A stretch of 64,000 nucleotides of DNA, taken from positions 2,108,001-2,172,000 of the forward strand of contig NC_068562.1 in assembly GCF_022201045.2 (NCBI RefSeq). Reading direction: 5' to 3'. The notes beneath the pieces are model-generated. The model saw only the letters and a program-made list of their open reading frames with translations. It was not told the origin of the DNA and ran no database searches. This DNA is from Citrus sinensis. Lineage: Eukaryota > Streptophyta > Magnoliopsida > Sapindales > Rutaceae. Positions 32,126 to 44,290 of the stretch are shown one piece after another. A program made the translations under genes and the position numbers. Every line of letters begins with the position of its first letter. Position 1 is the stretch's first letter.

Positions 32126-35100
32126 TGGTAATCATGAAGGGTGGCATTTGTTGCCATCATTCACCGAATTGCTTCCTCAAGTTTTGTTAGTTTGTTAATG
32201 GGCTTTGTGGAAGCTGATCATCCATAGTCATTTACCAGTTAATATTAACACTGTGGTTGGTTCCAATCTTACAGCTCGGAAAGTTTAACTTGTATTTCGT
32301 ATCTATCATCATGGCATTATTAAAACAAAATTATAAGAAGTTTTGTTTAATCTTATTTATATGGCTGTGCAGTGGCTTCTTGTTTAGGAATTAACTAAAG
32401 TCCGACGCTCTACTTCCTCGCTCATATTAGGCTAAGCTTTCTCTATTGGATGGATTTACTTTTGTTTGTACTTTCGGCTGGAATTAAAATCCAAGGATGC
32501 ACATGCACCTTTGATACTGCCTTTCTAGGTTTCCACTGAATGCTCTACCCTGATGTTTATTGCCTGATATTACCTTTAAGCTTTAGTTTCTAGAATTCTT
32601 GTCGATGGAAGTGTATTTTCCTGTGAACATTCAACAACCTGCAATCAAATTTGTCTGTGGCTATTGTTGCTTGCCTGCTTTTATTCAACGCTAAGCCGCC
32701 AACGTAAATATTGTTTTATTTGAGACTTGCTTCCTCCCCTTCGTTTGATTGAGGTTAGTGGTGATTGGTTCTGGGGGAAGTTAAAAAAGCACCTAGTATT
32801 TGCAAGTGATATTTCTCCTGATATGGTTGAGACCTGATAATGTAGTCTATTATCTTAGCATGCGAGACAGACAAACTCAGTTGAGAGTATTGGCATTTAC
32901 TGTTGACACTCAAATAAAGTTGTTCCAGAGGTACAACATTTCTGGTGACAACAACCGGATTCTTGTAGTTAAGCTTCATCAGCATCTGGGTTGGCTTTTT
33001 TGGATCCAATTTAGTTTCTCATCAGATGTTTACCAAATTGGACCAAAAGCAACATTGGTGGAACCTGGAAGCTTTGTCTTCAGTCTTCCATCTTACATGA
33101 GAAATGCGTACTCAAGTTCACAATTATTCGAGCTTTCTGTCTAATTAAATTTGAACATCTTTGAAACCCTTCACTTATTCAAATCAAACGGTTTAATTTG
33201 AAGCCTTGAACTTGCATGCATCATCACCTTCTGTCTAATTTCATTAATCAAGTACTCTCAATAAATCAACATCTAATGCTGAAGCTCTTACTCAATGCTC
33301 TCCCCAATCATTCCTGGTCACACGACCTATCGCCACTGAATTCAAAATAAAATGATAATATCATTTTCAAAAAACATATTACTGGACTCCAGATGGACCC
33401 GACAGGCGAGTATAAACAAACCGTGATGTTGTGGGTGCTACTTTGACTTCTGTTATGTCTTTTTACGGATAATAAATTTGTAGCAAGGACTCATCGAATT
33501 GAATACAGCAACACAAACTGACAAACACATATCAAAACTCAAATCCTTTTTAACATCATAACGCCAGAGTAGTACATGCCTTGAAGAACATGGCATAAAT
33601 CTTAAATCATCTGATTACTTTGGGTTTCAAGCTTTAACTTTCCCACAGCATGCCACAAGGTAATATAGATCTTCCACTACAGCATGTTTCTCGCCTCACG
33701 GTAGGGTTAAGTAATAAATTCACTTTAAGGAAAACTGAAATTGTTGATGTGGGATATTCCTGCAGCAAAGTGATAGGTCTCAGTCAGAACTATACTTATT
33801 TTCTGCCTGATTCTATTGATGGATCTAATAAATTTAAATAACTACTAATTCTAAACTTACAATTGATTATGCATAGAGCTACGAACAAGCAACCAACAGT
33901 TCGAATGAAAAGATTATTAAACTGAATATTGGCTTTGAAACAATTCCACTTCTTTTCATGTAAGAAGAATAATAAGACCACGGTCCCTTTGTGAAAAAGA
34001 TTGAAGTTAACAATGGCAAAAAGGTTTAGAACAGTGAACTTAACCACCATTCATTAAGTATAAGCTTCGATCTCCTTGTGTGTCTCCCAGTTAGTCAAGT
34101 ATCAAATATTTGTGCACAAAGGCAATGACACAGCAAAGCACATTGCATGGAAATATATTACGATGCAAATACAGCAAGACCAATATTGGACTATTACTTA
34201 CAAGGAACAACGGCACAGTAGAAGAGGGGAAAAAAAAAAAAATGTACTCACTACTTACCTAGGAATAGGATCATTGCCGCGTTCCACAGTTTTTTTATCT
34301 CCTAATAACAATTTCAAGGGCACACTAAAATCAACCAAACACAGAGTACTCTGATTCGTTATTTATTAATGAAAATTCTTCCGCTAAATTAAAGTAAAAA
34401 CCTTCGAGGTGTGGAAGCCATCACCAGCTCAAATAGATATTTTACTAGGGGTATGGCTCTATTAAATTTATTTTTCTAGCTGCTGGCCATATGTATAAAA
34501 TGTGATTCTTTCTTTATCTAATTATGTTTTGAGCAAATAAATCATATGTTATTTGGTAGTTAGGAAAAAAATTTTAAAAAATAAATTTTATTCATACTTT
34601 ATCACTAAAAAATATATAACAAAAAATCTTTAAAAATTCAGTAAAACTCAAATTAAGACCCTATTCCTGTATGTATATAACTAATCTTGGGAACTTAAAA
34701 TCCACAAAAAGCACAACTATTTTCAACGCAGAACAAATCCCATAATTCAGAATCAACCCACAAAACTCTGCGGCCCCAAAAAAAAAACCATTACATACTT
34801 GCAAGTTGCAACTTAACTTTCTTCTGGGAACTGAATACTAGCCAAGAGTGGCTGCCCACCACCCCATCTGAAGCCCACAATTATATTAAAGAACTCCCCG
34901 AAAGCACTGCCATCGGAAAGCAGAATAGAGTTTGATGATTAACGGTAGAATTTGATGATTTATGTGTGAGGTGATGCATAATGAAAGCTGTGGGTGCACC
35001 GCATAATTTGTCAAAAAAATTTGGGCGTAAGCAGAAAGTTACCATTTTCATAGTGTATTTTATGCATTTTACTTTAGGGGGTTCCGTCACAATTGAAAAT

Positions 35101-37173
35101 GCAATTGATAGCTTTCTGTTAATCTACATTAAAAAAATATAAGAAATATTTATATTAAAAAATGTGTGAGATAAATATTTACATTTATCTCAACATAAAA
35201 AGATGGATTTAACTGTCAATATATTTAAGCTGCTTTGATCACTTTGTTTTTTTTTTTTTGTTTTTTTTTTAATTTCAACGAAATGTTTAATTTAAAGGAT
35301 TGGTAAAACTATAGCATTAATTTGTAAGTTCAGCGTTGGAGAATTTAGATATCAGGCCAAAACAAAAAAATTCAGTGATATACCCTTTTTGGCTTTGGTA
35401 ATGGATCCCATAATAGCAAAATTCTTAGCTGCACAGTTGCACTTGAATCTTAACAATTAACAATTCCATGCTCGAATCATTGGAAAGGATGTGAACAACA
35501 TGTCTTTATTGAAAAAATCCACCTTGGCGACAATCATAAAGAGGATCACGTGAATTAACACATAATATTTTGGAATCATATTTATAAGAAAATTTTGCAT
35601 TTGGATATATATATTCCAAGCAACAATGATGATACACGAGTCACGTTTCAACTACCAAATTGTATGGACAATTTCATCATACATGGAGATCAACGCATTG
35701 AAGGATCAATTTGAATTTTTACTGGTTAGGTTATTTTAGGGTTTTTCGCCATATAGAGTTGCCGGATTTCCTAGTACTCTTTTTTAACTCCATCTTTTTT
35801 GGGTTCTCATATACATTAGAATTAATTTCGATCAATTAACACTCGATAAATTAATAACTTCGATTAAATATTAATTTTTGTCGGTCATACGACTTGAGGC
35901 CAACATGATAAATAAATAATTCAATAAATTTATAAGATAATGTATTTTTTTTAAAAAAAATCATAATTTACTATAGGACCTACTTACTATATAAATTAAT
36001 AATTATCTAATTTAAAATTAAATCCATGATTTGCATGTTGCTTTTGTAAGATATGTTCTAATATTGTTTTCTACTGCTATAAATTGATTTAGAATTGAGT
36101 CTCATCTCTAACTCATTTTTAATGCAAAATTATAATTTACATCGTTATTTCAAGACAATTGCAAGACGAGCTCCATATGTCGTCTTTAATTTAGAAAATA
36201 ATTCTCTACAATAATCTAATTACTAGTAATATATGCCAACTAATTGTTATTCAAATAAAACATAACAAATACCAAATCAAGGTTAAAAAATTATAAACAT
36301 GATCATATTTTCTAAATTAAATTAAGGAATTTTCATTAATTAATATTTTATTAATTTATTAATATATTGATCTTCGCTAAATTAATACATTTTTCATGGC
36401 CCCAATGCTATTAGTTTATCAAGATCCTACTGTATGTTGAGAGTGAACCTTTAATATCATATACTCAACTGGATTATGATTTTAATCCATATAACAAATA
36501 TGATACTATGATTGTATGTTATTGAGCGTGGTTTGCAGGCAACTTGAGACCTCGATTTTGTGTTATTAATACGTGCTAACTATCATGAACAAATGATATT
36601 CAGGTAGCATAGTTTTAATTTGCAAGCCAAGCCAGACCAAATATCAGTTAAAAGGTTAATAAAATTTGGAGTGGTGAACGAAAATTTGAACTGTACTAAA
36701 TGGTTGTAAAACTACTTGGAAATTATTACGCCATATGGCTCAACTCCAAATCTAAAAAGTAGCGATACATGTCTCATATAATATCAAAAAAAAAAAAAAA
36801 ACTTGAAAGAACAGTTGCAAGGAGAATTCATTAAACAACCTGAACTTCTTCTGAAGCAGAGTAATACATTCTCAAATAGCATATATATAGTATTCATGAA
36901 GATGAAAATTGTGTGAAAATTTTTCACTGACGAATGTTCCAATGTAGCATTTCAGCGCTTTGCACTAATTCAAGATTCAACATGTTCCCTATTCCATGGT
37001 GTTAGTTTATATATCAATATCATTGCCGAGCCAGCTCACAAAGACCACATTCGCACAATCAATGAAAAATGATCAAGTGGAATAGCCTGAACGCACTGTC
37101 GGCCTCCCAGCCACACCCACACCCCAGTAGAGAACCGATATGTAATAAATGCATACATACATATACATACACA
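32126..37173. other. 5-kb gene-free spacer
   Basis: No gene can be supported. The first part holds the 3' UTR of the tubby-like gene. An open frame at 32800-33144 has no domain or homologue that I recognise. The interval from about 35800 to 36420 is very AT-rich, with ATTAAT words repeated on both strands at its two ends, and may be an old MITE or larger element, but I could not fix its ends. Confidence 0.4.
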
Positions 37174-37215
37174 CACTGTTAAGCTGAGTGGGTTAATACA
37201 TACTATAAGGCCGTG

Positions 37216-37224
37216 CAGTTTAAT
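37216..37224. repeat. Left 9-bp target-site duplication
   Basis: CAGTTTAAT lies directly before the element end GGGAAATTTAC. The same nine bases follow the other end at 38364-38372. Confidence 0.9.
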
Positions 37225-38363
37225 GGGAAATTTACAAAATTAGCCATAAAACTTTTACGTTTTTCAACTTTAACCCCCCAAAGTTTTTTCTATCATAACT
37301 AGCCAAACACCTTATGTTTGGACTACATTACCCTCATCACTTTCATCAAATTTACAAAGCCATGCCACTTTTTCAAATTTACAAAGCCATGGCACCTGTT
37401 CCATTGCTTGTCGCGCATAAACCCACGGATTTTATGGAGTACATGATTTTGGATTTGATTTGTCTCGTCGTAAGCTTCGAAACGGTATATTATACGCCTA
37501 AAACGAACATATATAGCTCAAGTTATGGCTTTCGAAACATATATGAAATTTAGTGAGACAGGCAAGTGGGACAGGTGCCTGTCTCACATAAACGCACTGC
37601 ATTTATGTGCGATAGGCACCTGTCCCACTGCTTGTCGCACATAAACTCACGGCGTTTATGGAATGCATGATTTTGGATTTGATTTGTCTCGTCGTAAGCT
37701 TCGAAACGGTATATTATACGCCTAAAACGGACATATATAGCTCAAGTTATGACTTTCGAAACATATATGAAATTTAGTGAGACAGGCAAGTGGGACAGGT
37801 GCCTGTCTCACTAAATTTCATATATGTTTCGAAAGCCATAACTTGAGTTATATATGTCCGTTTTAGGCGTATAATATACCGTTTCGAAGCTTACGACGAG
37901 ACAAATCAAATCCAAAATCATGCATTCCATAAACGCCGTGAGTTTATGTGCGACAAGCAGTGGGACAGGTGCCTATCGCACATAAATGCAGTGCGTTTAT
38001 GTGCGACAGGCACTTGTCCCACTTGCCTGTCTCACTAAATTTCATATATGTTTCGAAAGCCATAACTTGAGCTATATATGTTCGTTTTAGGCGTATAATA
38101 TACCGTTTCGAAGCTTACGACGAGACAAATCAAATCCAAAATCATGTACTCCATAAAATCCGTGGGTTTATGCGCGACAAGCAATGGAACAGGTGCCATG
38201 GCTTTGTAAATTTGAAAAAGTGGCATGGCTTTGTAAATTTGATGAAAGTGATGAGGGTAATGTAGTCCAAACATAAGGTGTTTGGCTAGTTATGATAGAA
38301 AAAACTTTGGGGGGTTAAAGTTGAAAAACGTAAAAGTTTTATGGCTAATTTTGTAAATTTCCC
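37225..38363. mobile_element. 1139-bp fold-back (MULE-type) element, almost entirely inverted repeat
   Basis: The sequence from 37225 is repeated in reverse complement up to 38363. The arms are about 564 bases each around a loop of about 11 bases near 37789-37799. Only a few mismatches were noticed by eye (for example 37751 and near 37591). The ends are GGGAAATTTAC and GTAAATTTCCC, flanked by a perfect 9-bp duplication (CAGTTTAAT). A 9-bp duplication with long terminal inverted repeats is the hallmark of Mutator-like elements. Each arm contains two tandem copies of a unit of about 224 bp. Identical 79-codon open frames at 37314-37553 (+) and 38274-38035 (-) are a by-product of the symmetry, not a gene. 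It encodes no transposase and must have been moved in trans. Confidence 0.9.
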
Positions 38364-38372
38364 CAGTTTAAT
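38364..38372. repeat. Right 9-bp target-site duplication
   Basis: CAGTTTAAT, identical to 37216-37224. Confidence 0.9.
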
Positions 38373-38755
38373 AGCATGAAACTATGACTCTATTAAGCTG
38401 TAGAACTTAAAAATATGTTTGCATGAAAAAAAAAAAAAAAAAAATGAGAGCGTTCGCGATAGAAAAGAAATTTCATCATCAGCTGTAGCTGTATTGTATT
38501 GGCTAATGGCTATGTCCCAGAATTTGTCCTAAACGAAACACTGTAGCAGTACTGCTGCTGCAGTATAAATAATTAACATAGCAGTTCATTTCTGGATATT
38601 TTATGATCAAACCCGACACATGACCATGATATATAGCAATAAAAATTAAGTAATTATACATTAAACAAAAAGCTTCACAGCTTTCATCTGGCGCGCGCTT
38701 TGGATCAGGTTGGCTTCATCCCGAACATATATGCAAACGGATACTAAATGGCAGA

Positions 38756-40434
38756 TCATCTTTGGCTTAAAAGCCACTGATAGTGAAGGCTTAATGATTC
38801 GGTTTCCCAAATTATGGGTTCATCTTGCTGCAATATACAAGTTATTTATTCATATTAATTAATAAATAACGGTAACATGATATGAAAAAAATAAATATAA
38901 TAAACTGGTAATTAAAAAAAAAGGTCCGTTTAGAGGCAGTACTCACAAAAAACAAGTGCGGGGCAAGAACGTATTTTCCTGGGATGGACATAGCAGAAGA
39001 GGTTGAAACTCTCGGGGGTGCAATTTGAGGGACAAATTGAAATGGCATTTGCTTATCTGGTGTATAATTTGCTCTTACAGTTACTTGCTGCGCTGGATTG
39101 AGCGCGTAATAGCCAAAATTAGCATCTGTTAATCCCGCGTAAACAGGATGCTTGATTTTGCATGTATAAACATTAGTTAAAGCACAAGTCAGCAGTGATG
39201 CTCACAACTCAAACTCATACTAAACTCACTACTAGCACCAGTCTTACCTCATCATTGTAGTTACGCATGTAATTACTTTCTGAGGCTGGATGTTGACGAG
39301 GACCAGCATTCGCTGACGAGAACTGCAAATTAAGAAATGCTAAACTATTAATTACATGTGAGAAATACTATTTATTAAAAAAACGATACGATCGACAAAA
39401 ATACTAGCTAGCTATTACAAAGTAGTGTTGCTGTTTTCGTTACCCCGATACGATTTTGGAGATATTTCGTCTGAGTGATGATCTCATTAATAAGCTTATC
39501 GTTCCTGCTGCTTTCCCCATTACACCAAGGTACCACGTCTTGCAAACACTGCAGCTTCTCATTAATATTTTGCCTTCTTTTCTGTCAATTATGCACGGAT
39601 GGAGTTACATGATTTTTTACGATATTTATCGAACGTTAATTAGGGTTATAAAGGAAAAAAAAAATGTATCTTTAAAATCAATCATATATATAGATATACT
39701 CATACTCTTTGAAGTTGAAAGTGATACTCTGGTCTCCTTTTCCCCGCACGTTTGAAGCCCCGCTTGTGTTCAGCTGACGCTTTAAAGGCATTAGTAGATG
39801 CTTTCTTTTCCTTATTCCCCATGAATCCCATGGTTACAAGTTTTGTTGTTTTCTGATCACCATTACACTCTTCTTTCTGGCGAGGCAAAGCACAGGCGGA
39901 TGATAATGATGATGCCTCTGCTCTTTCCGTACTGAAGCTGGTGGTGATGGATGAAATAATTTCAGTACTCATGACGGCCGCATCATCCTTCTCTTCAGTG
40001 TCGGATCCAATGACCACCACCTCCTCCTCCGTAGCAGCCTCTTCGACTTTGACCTCCATTTGGCATCTAGAACTCTGCGGCGAAGAGTTATTCATCTTCC
40101 GGGAACCTAGGTCACGAAACAGCTCGCTAAAATTTATACTGTCATCGTCATCCCCCTCATTACTTTCGGGCTTTCCCTGCCAACTAAACATGTCGTCCTC
40201 GTCATCGGCTGAGAGTTTGTCAAATAGGCCACAAACCCCAGGCTTATAATTATCATAATAACCTGGCTGTGGCTTATCAGAGGAAACATTTGTCTTTTGT
40301 TGCATGCAATTTAACCTGATCTTTTCAAGCTGTTTTGAAAGTTCGGACATGTCCACTGCCTCATTAGTATCAGATGTGTAGCTCACTGGAGAACAAGGAC
40401 AGCGTACAATGTTTCTTAGAAATTCGTGACTCAT
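38756..40434 (-). CDS. Atypical bHLH-type transcription factor (PIF-like), copy A
   Basis: Five exons: 40434-39706, 39581-39444, 39322-39248, 39150-38947 and 38827-38756. They total 1218 nt (405 aa). Stop codons directly precede the ATG in frame. The N-terminal 235 residues are acidic and Ser-rich, with EDDMFSWQ vaguely like the region after the phytochrome-binding motif of PIFs. The HLH region is HFQLQRKRRQNINEKLQ, LQDVVPWCN, then helix 2 NDKLINEIITQTKYLQNRI. INEK and the intron just after the basic arginine point to bHLH group VII (PIF/ALC/SPT-like). The E-box contact Glu of the H-E-R triad is replaced by Gln (His238 is kept), so ordinary E-box binding is doubtful and it may act as a dimer partner. 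A paralogue lies at 48447-49705. Confidence 0.72.
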
Positions 40435-41591
40435 CTTGAGCTATTACAAATATACCTAAAAAAAAGAAGAAACAAAAGAAATTTTGGTAATTAGCTAGTA
40501 AACGTGTTTAATTTTGTTCATGCAAAAGGCATTTGCGCGTTGAGCATTCATTCGTAAAGTCTGATTAGCTCATATGTACCAATGGTGTTCTGGGTGTTTT
40601 GCGACGGGATTTACTGCTGTTTGAAATAAAAGAGGAGCTTCTCAAAAAAAAAATAAATAAATAAATAACATTCATTGAAAGGAGTTTTGAGTTTGAGAGC
40701 ACTGAATGAGGTACATACTACCGCGGACATGTAAGTGAATTTATAGAAAGAGGGATCGGTTGAAATGATTGATGATGAATTTGAGAAAACAGAAAAGAAA
40801 AGCAAGGGGTCATTAAGTAAATTAGTGGAAAGAAAGCAATTAATTAACCGGAGAGCTGCGGGACCCGGGTTCCATCTCCACAGAAGTAGTGAAAAAACAG
40901 TATCATCATGTGCCAATGTGCCATGCGAATATGTACCAACTCTGCGAGTTTTGGTTTCTTCTAGGCTTCTAGGCTTATTATTATTATTATTGTTGTTGTT
41001 ATTATCATTATATCTCTATCGATATCCACACACACACTATCCGAAATTATATACAGATAGTACAGATAGCTAGAGGCGCATTAAGCCTGAAAATTTATTT
41101 TCATTAATAATTGAGAGAAATTTACCAACTATTAAACTCAATAATTTACTTTTAATAATATATGGAGAGAAATCTATTATTATTAAAAAAAAATGAATCC
41201 TATGGAGCTCAAATTTATTTACTCATATGTTGAGAGTATGAATACCATATGTTATAGGCCTAAATGATGACTTCTTCTATCCCCATCTTGTTAACTATCA
41301 AAACTTTCGGGAGATTAAGAAAGAAATAAGAAAGTAGAAAATTCCCTCAACATACGTAGAGAGCATGAATATCATTGGATTATAAACCCTAAATGGAAGC
41401 CTCTTGCCTTCTTGTAATCCTAGCTTGGTAAATTTCAAATTTTTGGAGAGATCAAGAAAGAAACATGAAAATACAAAAATAGATAATCGAGTGTTAAGAG
41501 GAAGGGCTTGAAGGTGCCATATTTTGGTTAACCGTAGCTAAACATATTTTAAAATATAACACTTACTTTTTAGATACTGTGAAAAATTATG

Positions 41592-41623
<32 letters not shown>

Positions 41624-41849
41624 ATCATCGTCTAATATGTGTTCCTTTACTTTAATATGATAAAGAATAAGTTAAAAGATGAAAATTGTAAATTTCAATA
41701 CATAACATAACAAAGTAAACTATATTAAAGTGTCATGTCTTTTAAATTATTTTTACTTTACTAAAGTAAGAGGATTATTTATTAAAAATTACTCTATATA
41801 TATATAATTATTCTCAGGTACAAGCCTTTTTTTTTGGGGTTAAGGATAC
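40435..41849. other. Upstream region of bHLH copy A
   Basis: AT-rich spacer with an ATT/GTT trinucleotide run near 40977-41008 and an (AT)n run at about 41597-41623. The open frames at 40611-41073 on both strands have no recognisable domain. The promoter of copy A should lie here unless there are 5' UTR exons further upstream. Confidence 0.4.
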
Positions 41850-41990
41850 ATTGTTAAGTCGTGCAGCTTAATAGAGTTATTTTTTTAATACACTATAAAG
41901 TTGTGCAATTTAATAGCATTAAAATCTAACTCTATTAAATTGCATTGTTTAAAAGCGAGTTCGCATAAGTAAAAAAAAAAAAAAAGAGGG
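41850..41990. mobile_element. MITE family X, copy 2 (intact reference copy)
   Basis: It carries TTGTTAAGTCGTGCAGCTTA and TTAATAGAGTT near the left, and AACTCTATTAAATTGCA near the right as its inverted partner, followed by an A run. It matches 37174-37224 plus 38373-38440 and the copy at 42318-42445. Boundaries are approximate. Confidence 0.55.
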
Positions 41991-42317
41991 TGCCTACATT
42001 AGAGAATGTCTATTATATCTAGTTATCCAATAAAAGCCAGATACGCATGAGCTATCGCTCTCCCAATTTGCCCATATGATGTGCTATATATAATAATTTC
42101 TCAATAAGCTACTCGTCAAGTTATTATTAAAGTAAATGATAAGTTAAAAAAAATCATACACTATAGAACAAAATATATTATATTAAAGTGTTTATTTTTA
42201 TTATCTTTTAACTTATTCTATCATTTTAATAATTTAATGATCTCTTATTAAATAACAATTATATATGTGTGTGTATAATCATTTTCAGGTGTGAGTACTC
42301 TCATTTTTTTAAATGCA

Positions 42318-42445
42318 AACAAATTGTTAAGTTATACAACTTGATAAAGTTAATTCTCAATACAAAATAAAGTCATGCGATTTAATAGTAATAAAAACTA
42401 ACTCTATTAAATTATATGACTAAAAAACATGTAAAAAATGAGAGT
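42318..42445. mobile_element. MITE family X, copy 3 (diverged)
   Basis: It has the same order of words as copy 2 (TTGTTAAGTTATACAACTT, CGATTTAATAGTAATAAAA, AACTCTATTAAATTATA, then ATGAGAGTGTTC) with several substitutions. Boundaries are approximate. Confidence 0.5.
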
Positions 42446-42471
42446 GTTCACATAGATATATATAGTAGTTT

Positions 42472-42688
42472 TTTGGTCCAGAATTTTAAAGTGCGAGAAA
42501 ATTTTAAAACCACACAATTTTATAGTTTTAAACCTTTAAAATCATGCAATTTTAAAATTTTTCCGTATTTTTTTATACTTTAAAATTCTATGTTAGAACA
42601 TTTCTGTATATATATTTAAATTTTTAAAATTGTATGGTTTTAAAATTTTTCTGTATTTTTTCGTAATTTAAAATCTTAGATCGAAACA

Positions 42689-42690
<2 letters not shown>
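42472..42690. mobile_element. MITE family Y, copy with a repeated right half
   Basis: The left end TTTTGGTCCAGAATTTTAAA pairs with the reverse complement of the right ends near 42602 and 42690. The right half (AAATTTTTCNGTATTTTTT words) occurs twice in tandem. Relatives lie at 59255-59415 and 61690-61852. Confidence 0.5.

Positions 42691-42691
<1 letters not shown>

Positions 42692-42731
<40 letters not shown>
42692..42731. repeat. (AT)n microsatellite, left of the 42732 element
   Basis: About 40 bases of AT dinucleotide directly abut the element at 42732. Confidence 0.95.
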
Positions 42732-42734
<3 letters not shown>

Positions 42735-42871
42735 CAAAGCTATAGTACCACAGTTGTATGGTACCACAGCTGAATCCAACCATTAGAACTAGTCCATAAT
42801 TGTCATCAGAACTCGATTCAATGGCTGGATCCAGCTGAGGTACCATACAACTGTAGCACCATAGCTGGATC

Positions 42872-42874
<3 letters not shown>
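42732..42874. mobile_element. Micron-like MITE inserted in an (AT)n microsatellite
   Basis: The left arm (AGCTATAGTACCACAGTTGT onward, about 47 bases) pairs with the reverse complement of the right arm (AGCTATGGTGCTACAGTTGT onward) with a handful of mismatches. The middle of about 40 bases is unpaired. Pure AT dinucleotide arrays flank both sides, the insertion habit described for Micron-type elements. Confidence 0.7.

Positions 42875-42922
<48 letters not shown>
42875..42922. repeat. (AT)n microsatellite, right of the 42732 element
   Basis: About 48 bases of AT dinucleotide directly follow the element. Confidence 0.95.
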
Positions 42923-42924
<2 letters not shown>

Positions 42925-43019
42925 TTACAAAGGAATATCGTAATCCCTACTGTTTTCTCATAGGATGTAGGAGTAGACGCGGGCGCAATTTCGGCCACTA
43001 ACCATGAAAACGTAAAGCG

Positions 43020-44290
43020 GGAATTCCTTATAGATGGAAACGTGGCAAGGGGGTCGTTTGGGGTCAACAATGGTGATGTGATATTCACTGACCCAAACCA
43101 TGTGGGCTATCTGCAATGTTAAAACTTAAAAGCAAAGGTGCTACGTGGGATATATGCCTGATGATTTTCACCCGACCCCCACACGGGCACGGCACCGCAC
43201 GTCTGCCAAAATGGTCAACAGATTAAAGACCCCAAAGAAATTGAAATAAATAAACCAACCCTCAAGACTGGTAAACGCCTCCTCTCTCAGGGCCCGGGCG
43301 CCAAACGTCCAGGCCTGCAACAAGCTTATGTTCAGTCACACAGTTACCAAGTACAAATTTAGCCAACCAATACAATGTTGTGCAACAGTGAATTATCAAA
43401 TCGGGGGTTGCGACCACCCCATTCTGTGCCGATTTATGCCATGCCACGCCTGTTACTGTAGTTAATTCGTACATGTTTAGATCAATTTTCCTTTCCTAAC
43501 TGGTGGTGCTGCTTTGATATGACTGTAGATTTAGTGAAGTTGAGAATTGAACTATGACTCCGACAAATCCTCTTTCAGAGATTTACAATATTGTCAAGGG
43601 GACAATATGACGATTATTATCAACGCAAAAAGATAAGAGTAATAAAAGATCAATAGATCATGCATCTCCCAGCACGAAGGTTCTTCTGACAAATACTTTG
43701 GAATGGCAACCAAACTGCTCATGTGAATTAGTTTTCCATGTAAGCCAGCATGCTTCCAAATTCAAGCACTACATTTTCAAGTTCAAGTTTGAGCTTCAAT
43801 CGCTGTAGTTCATTGGCAACGTATGCCCTCAATAATCGATTCTTAATAATGGTTGGGACGCGATTTCTCTTTTGAATAAGAGTTTATATATCTCCTCACA
43901 TTTAGGATAAAATAGATTTATCATTAATATTAAGTGAAAATCGAATTTAAACTGTACCATAATAAAATTATTAAAAAAAATCCTGAATAATTTTTAATTT
44001 TAAAATATGAGTAGAATTTTTATTATAATAAATCGGTATATATATATTTTTTAAAAAAAGTTTGGGCTTCCATCACTTGTTCATTTTGCGTGGTTGGTTG
44101 GATACAATAAGCTCTCTGGAATCTCGATCCTGTTAAATTGTTACTTTGACTCTTTTTCATAAAATAAGGAAAAGTTGAGTAAGGAAGAAACCAATGAGCA
44201 ATGGCTTTCTGACAAATTGTCATCAGCTATAATTTCTATTCCCGTAAAGTTCAGAGTGAAATGAAAGATCAAAGGTTTAGTGGGATTAAT
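43020..44290. repeat. Segmental-duplication flank, copy 1 (upstream of bHLH copy A)
   Basis: The block at about 43261-43460 matches 51985-52160 in order and content: GACTGGTAAAC, CCAGGCCTGCAA, CACAGTTACCAAGTA, CCAACCAATACAATG, CGACCACCCCATTC and TGTTACTGTAG on this side. A second match is AGAGTGAAATGAAAGATCAA at 44256, against AGAGTGAAATGACAGATCAA near 52648. Neither copy keeps a common open frame, so this is probably non-coding. It lies about 2.8 kb upstream of the copy A start. Confidence 0.6.

Larger units (their letters stand above)
37174..38440. mobile_element. MITE family X, copy 1, split by the fold-back element
   Basis: The left part (37174-37224, from CTGTTAAGCTGAGTGGG to GTGCAGTTTAAT) and the right part (38373-38440, from AGCATGAAACTATGACTC) join to match copy 2 at 41850-41990. 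That copy reads GTGCAATTTAATAGCATTA without interruption. The fold-back element at 37225-38363 therefore landed inside this older copy. The copies share an internal inverted pair around TTAATAGAGTT/AACTCTATTAA. Confidence 0.65.

Noticed and set aside
37314..37553. A 79-codon open frame with an identical copy at 38274-38035
   Set aside because: The identity comes from the inverted-repeat symmetry of the fold-back element. There is no domain, and the frame ends where the repeat unit changes.
39941..40249. A Ser-rich 102-codon plus-strand open frame
   Set aside because: It is the antisense of the acidic exon 1 of bHLH copy A.
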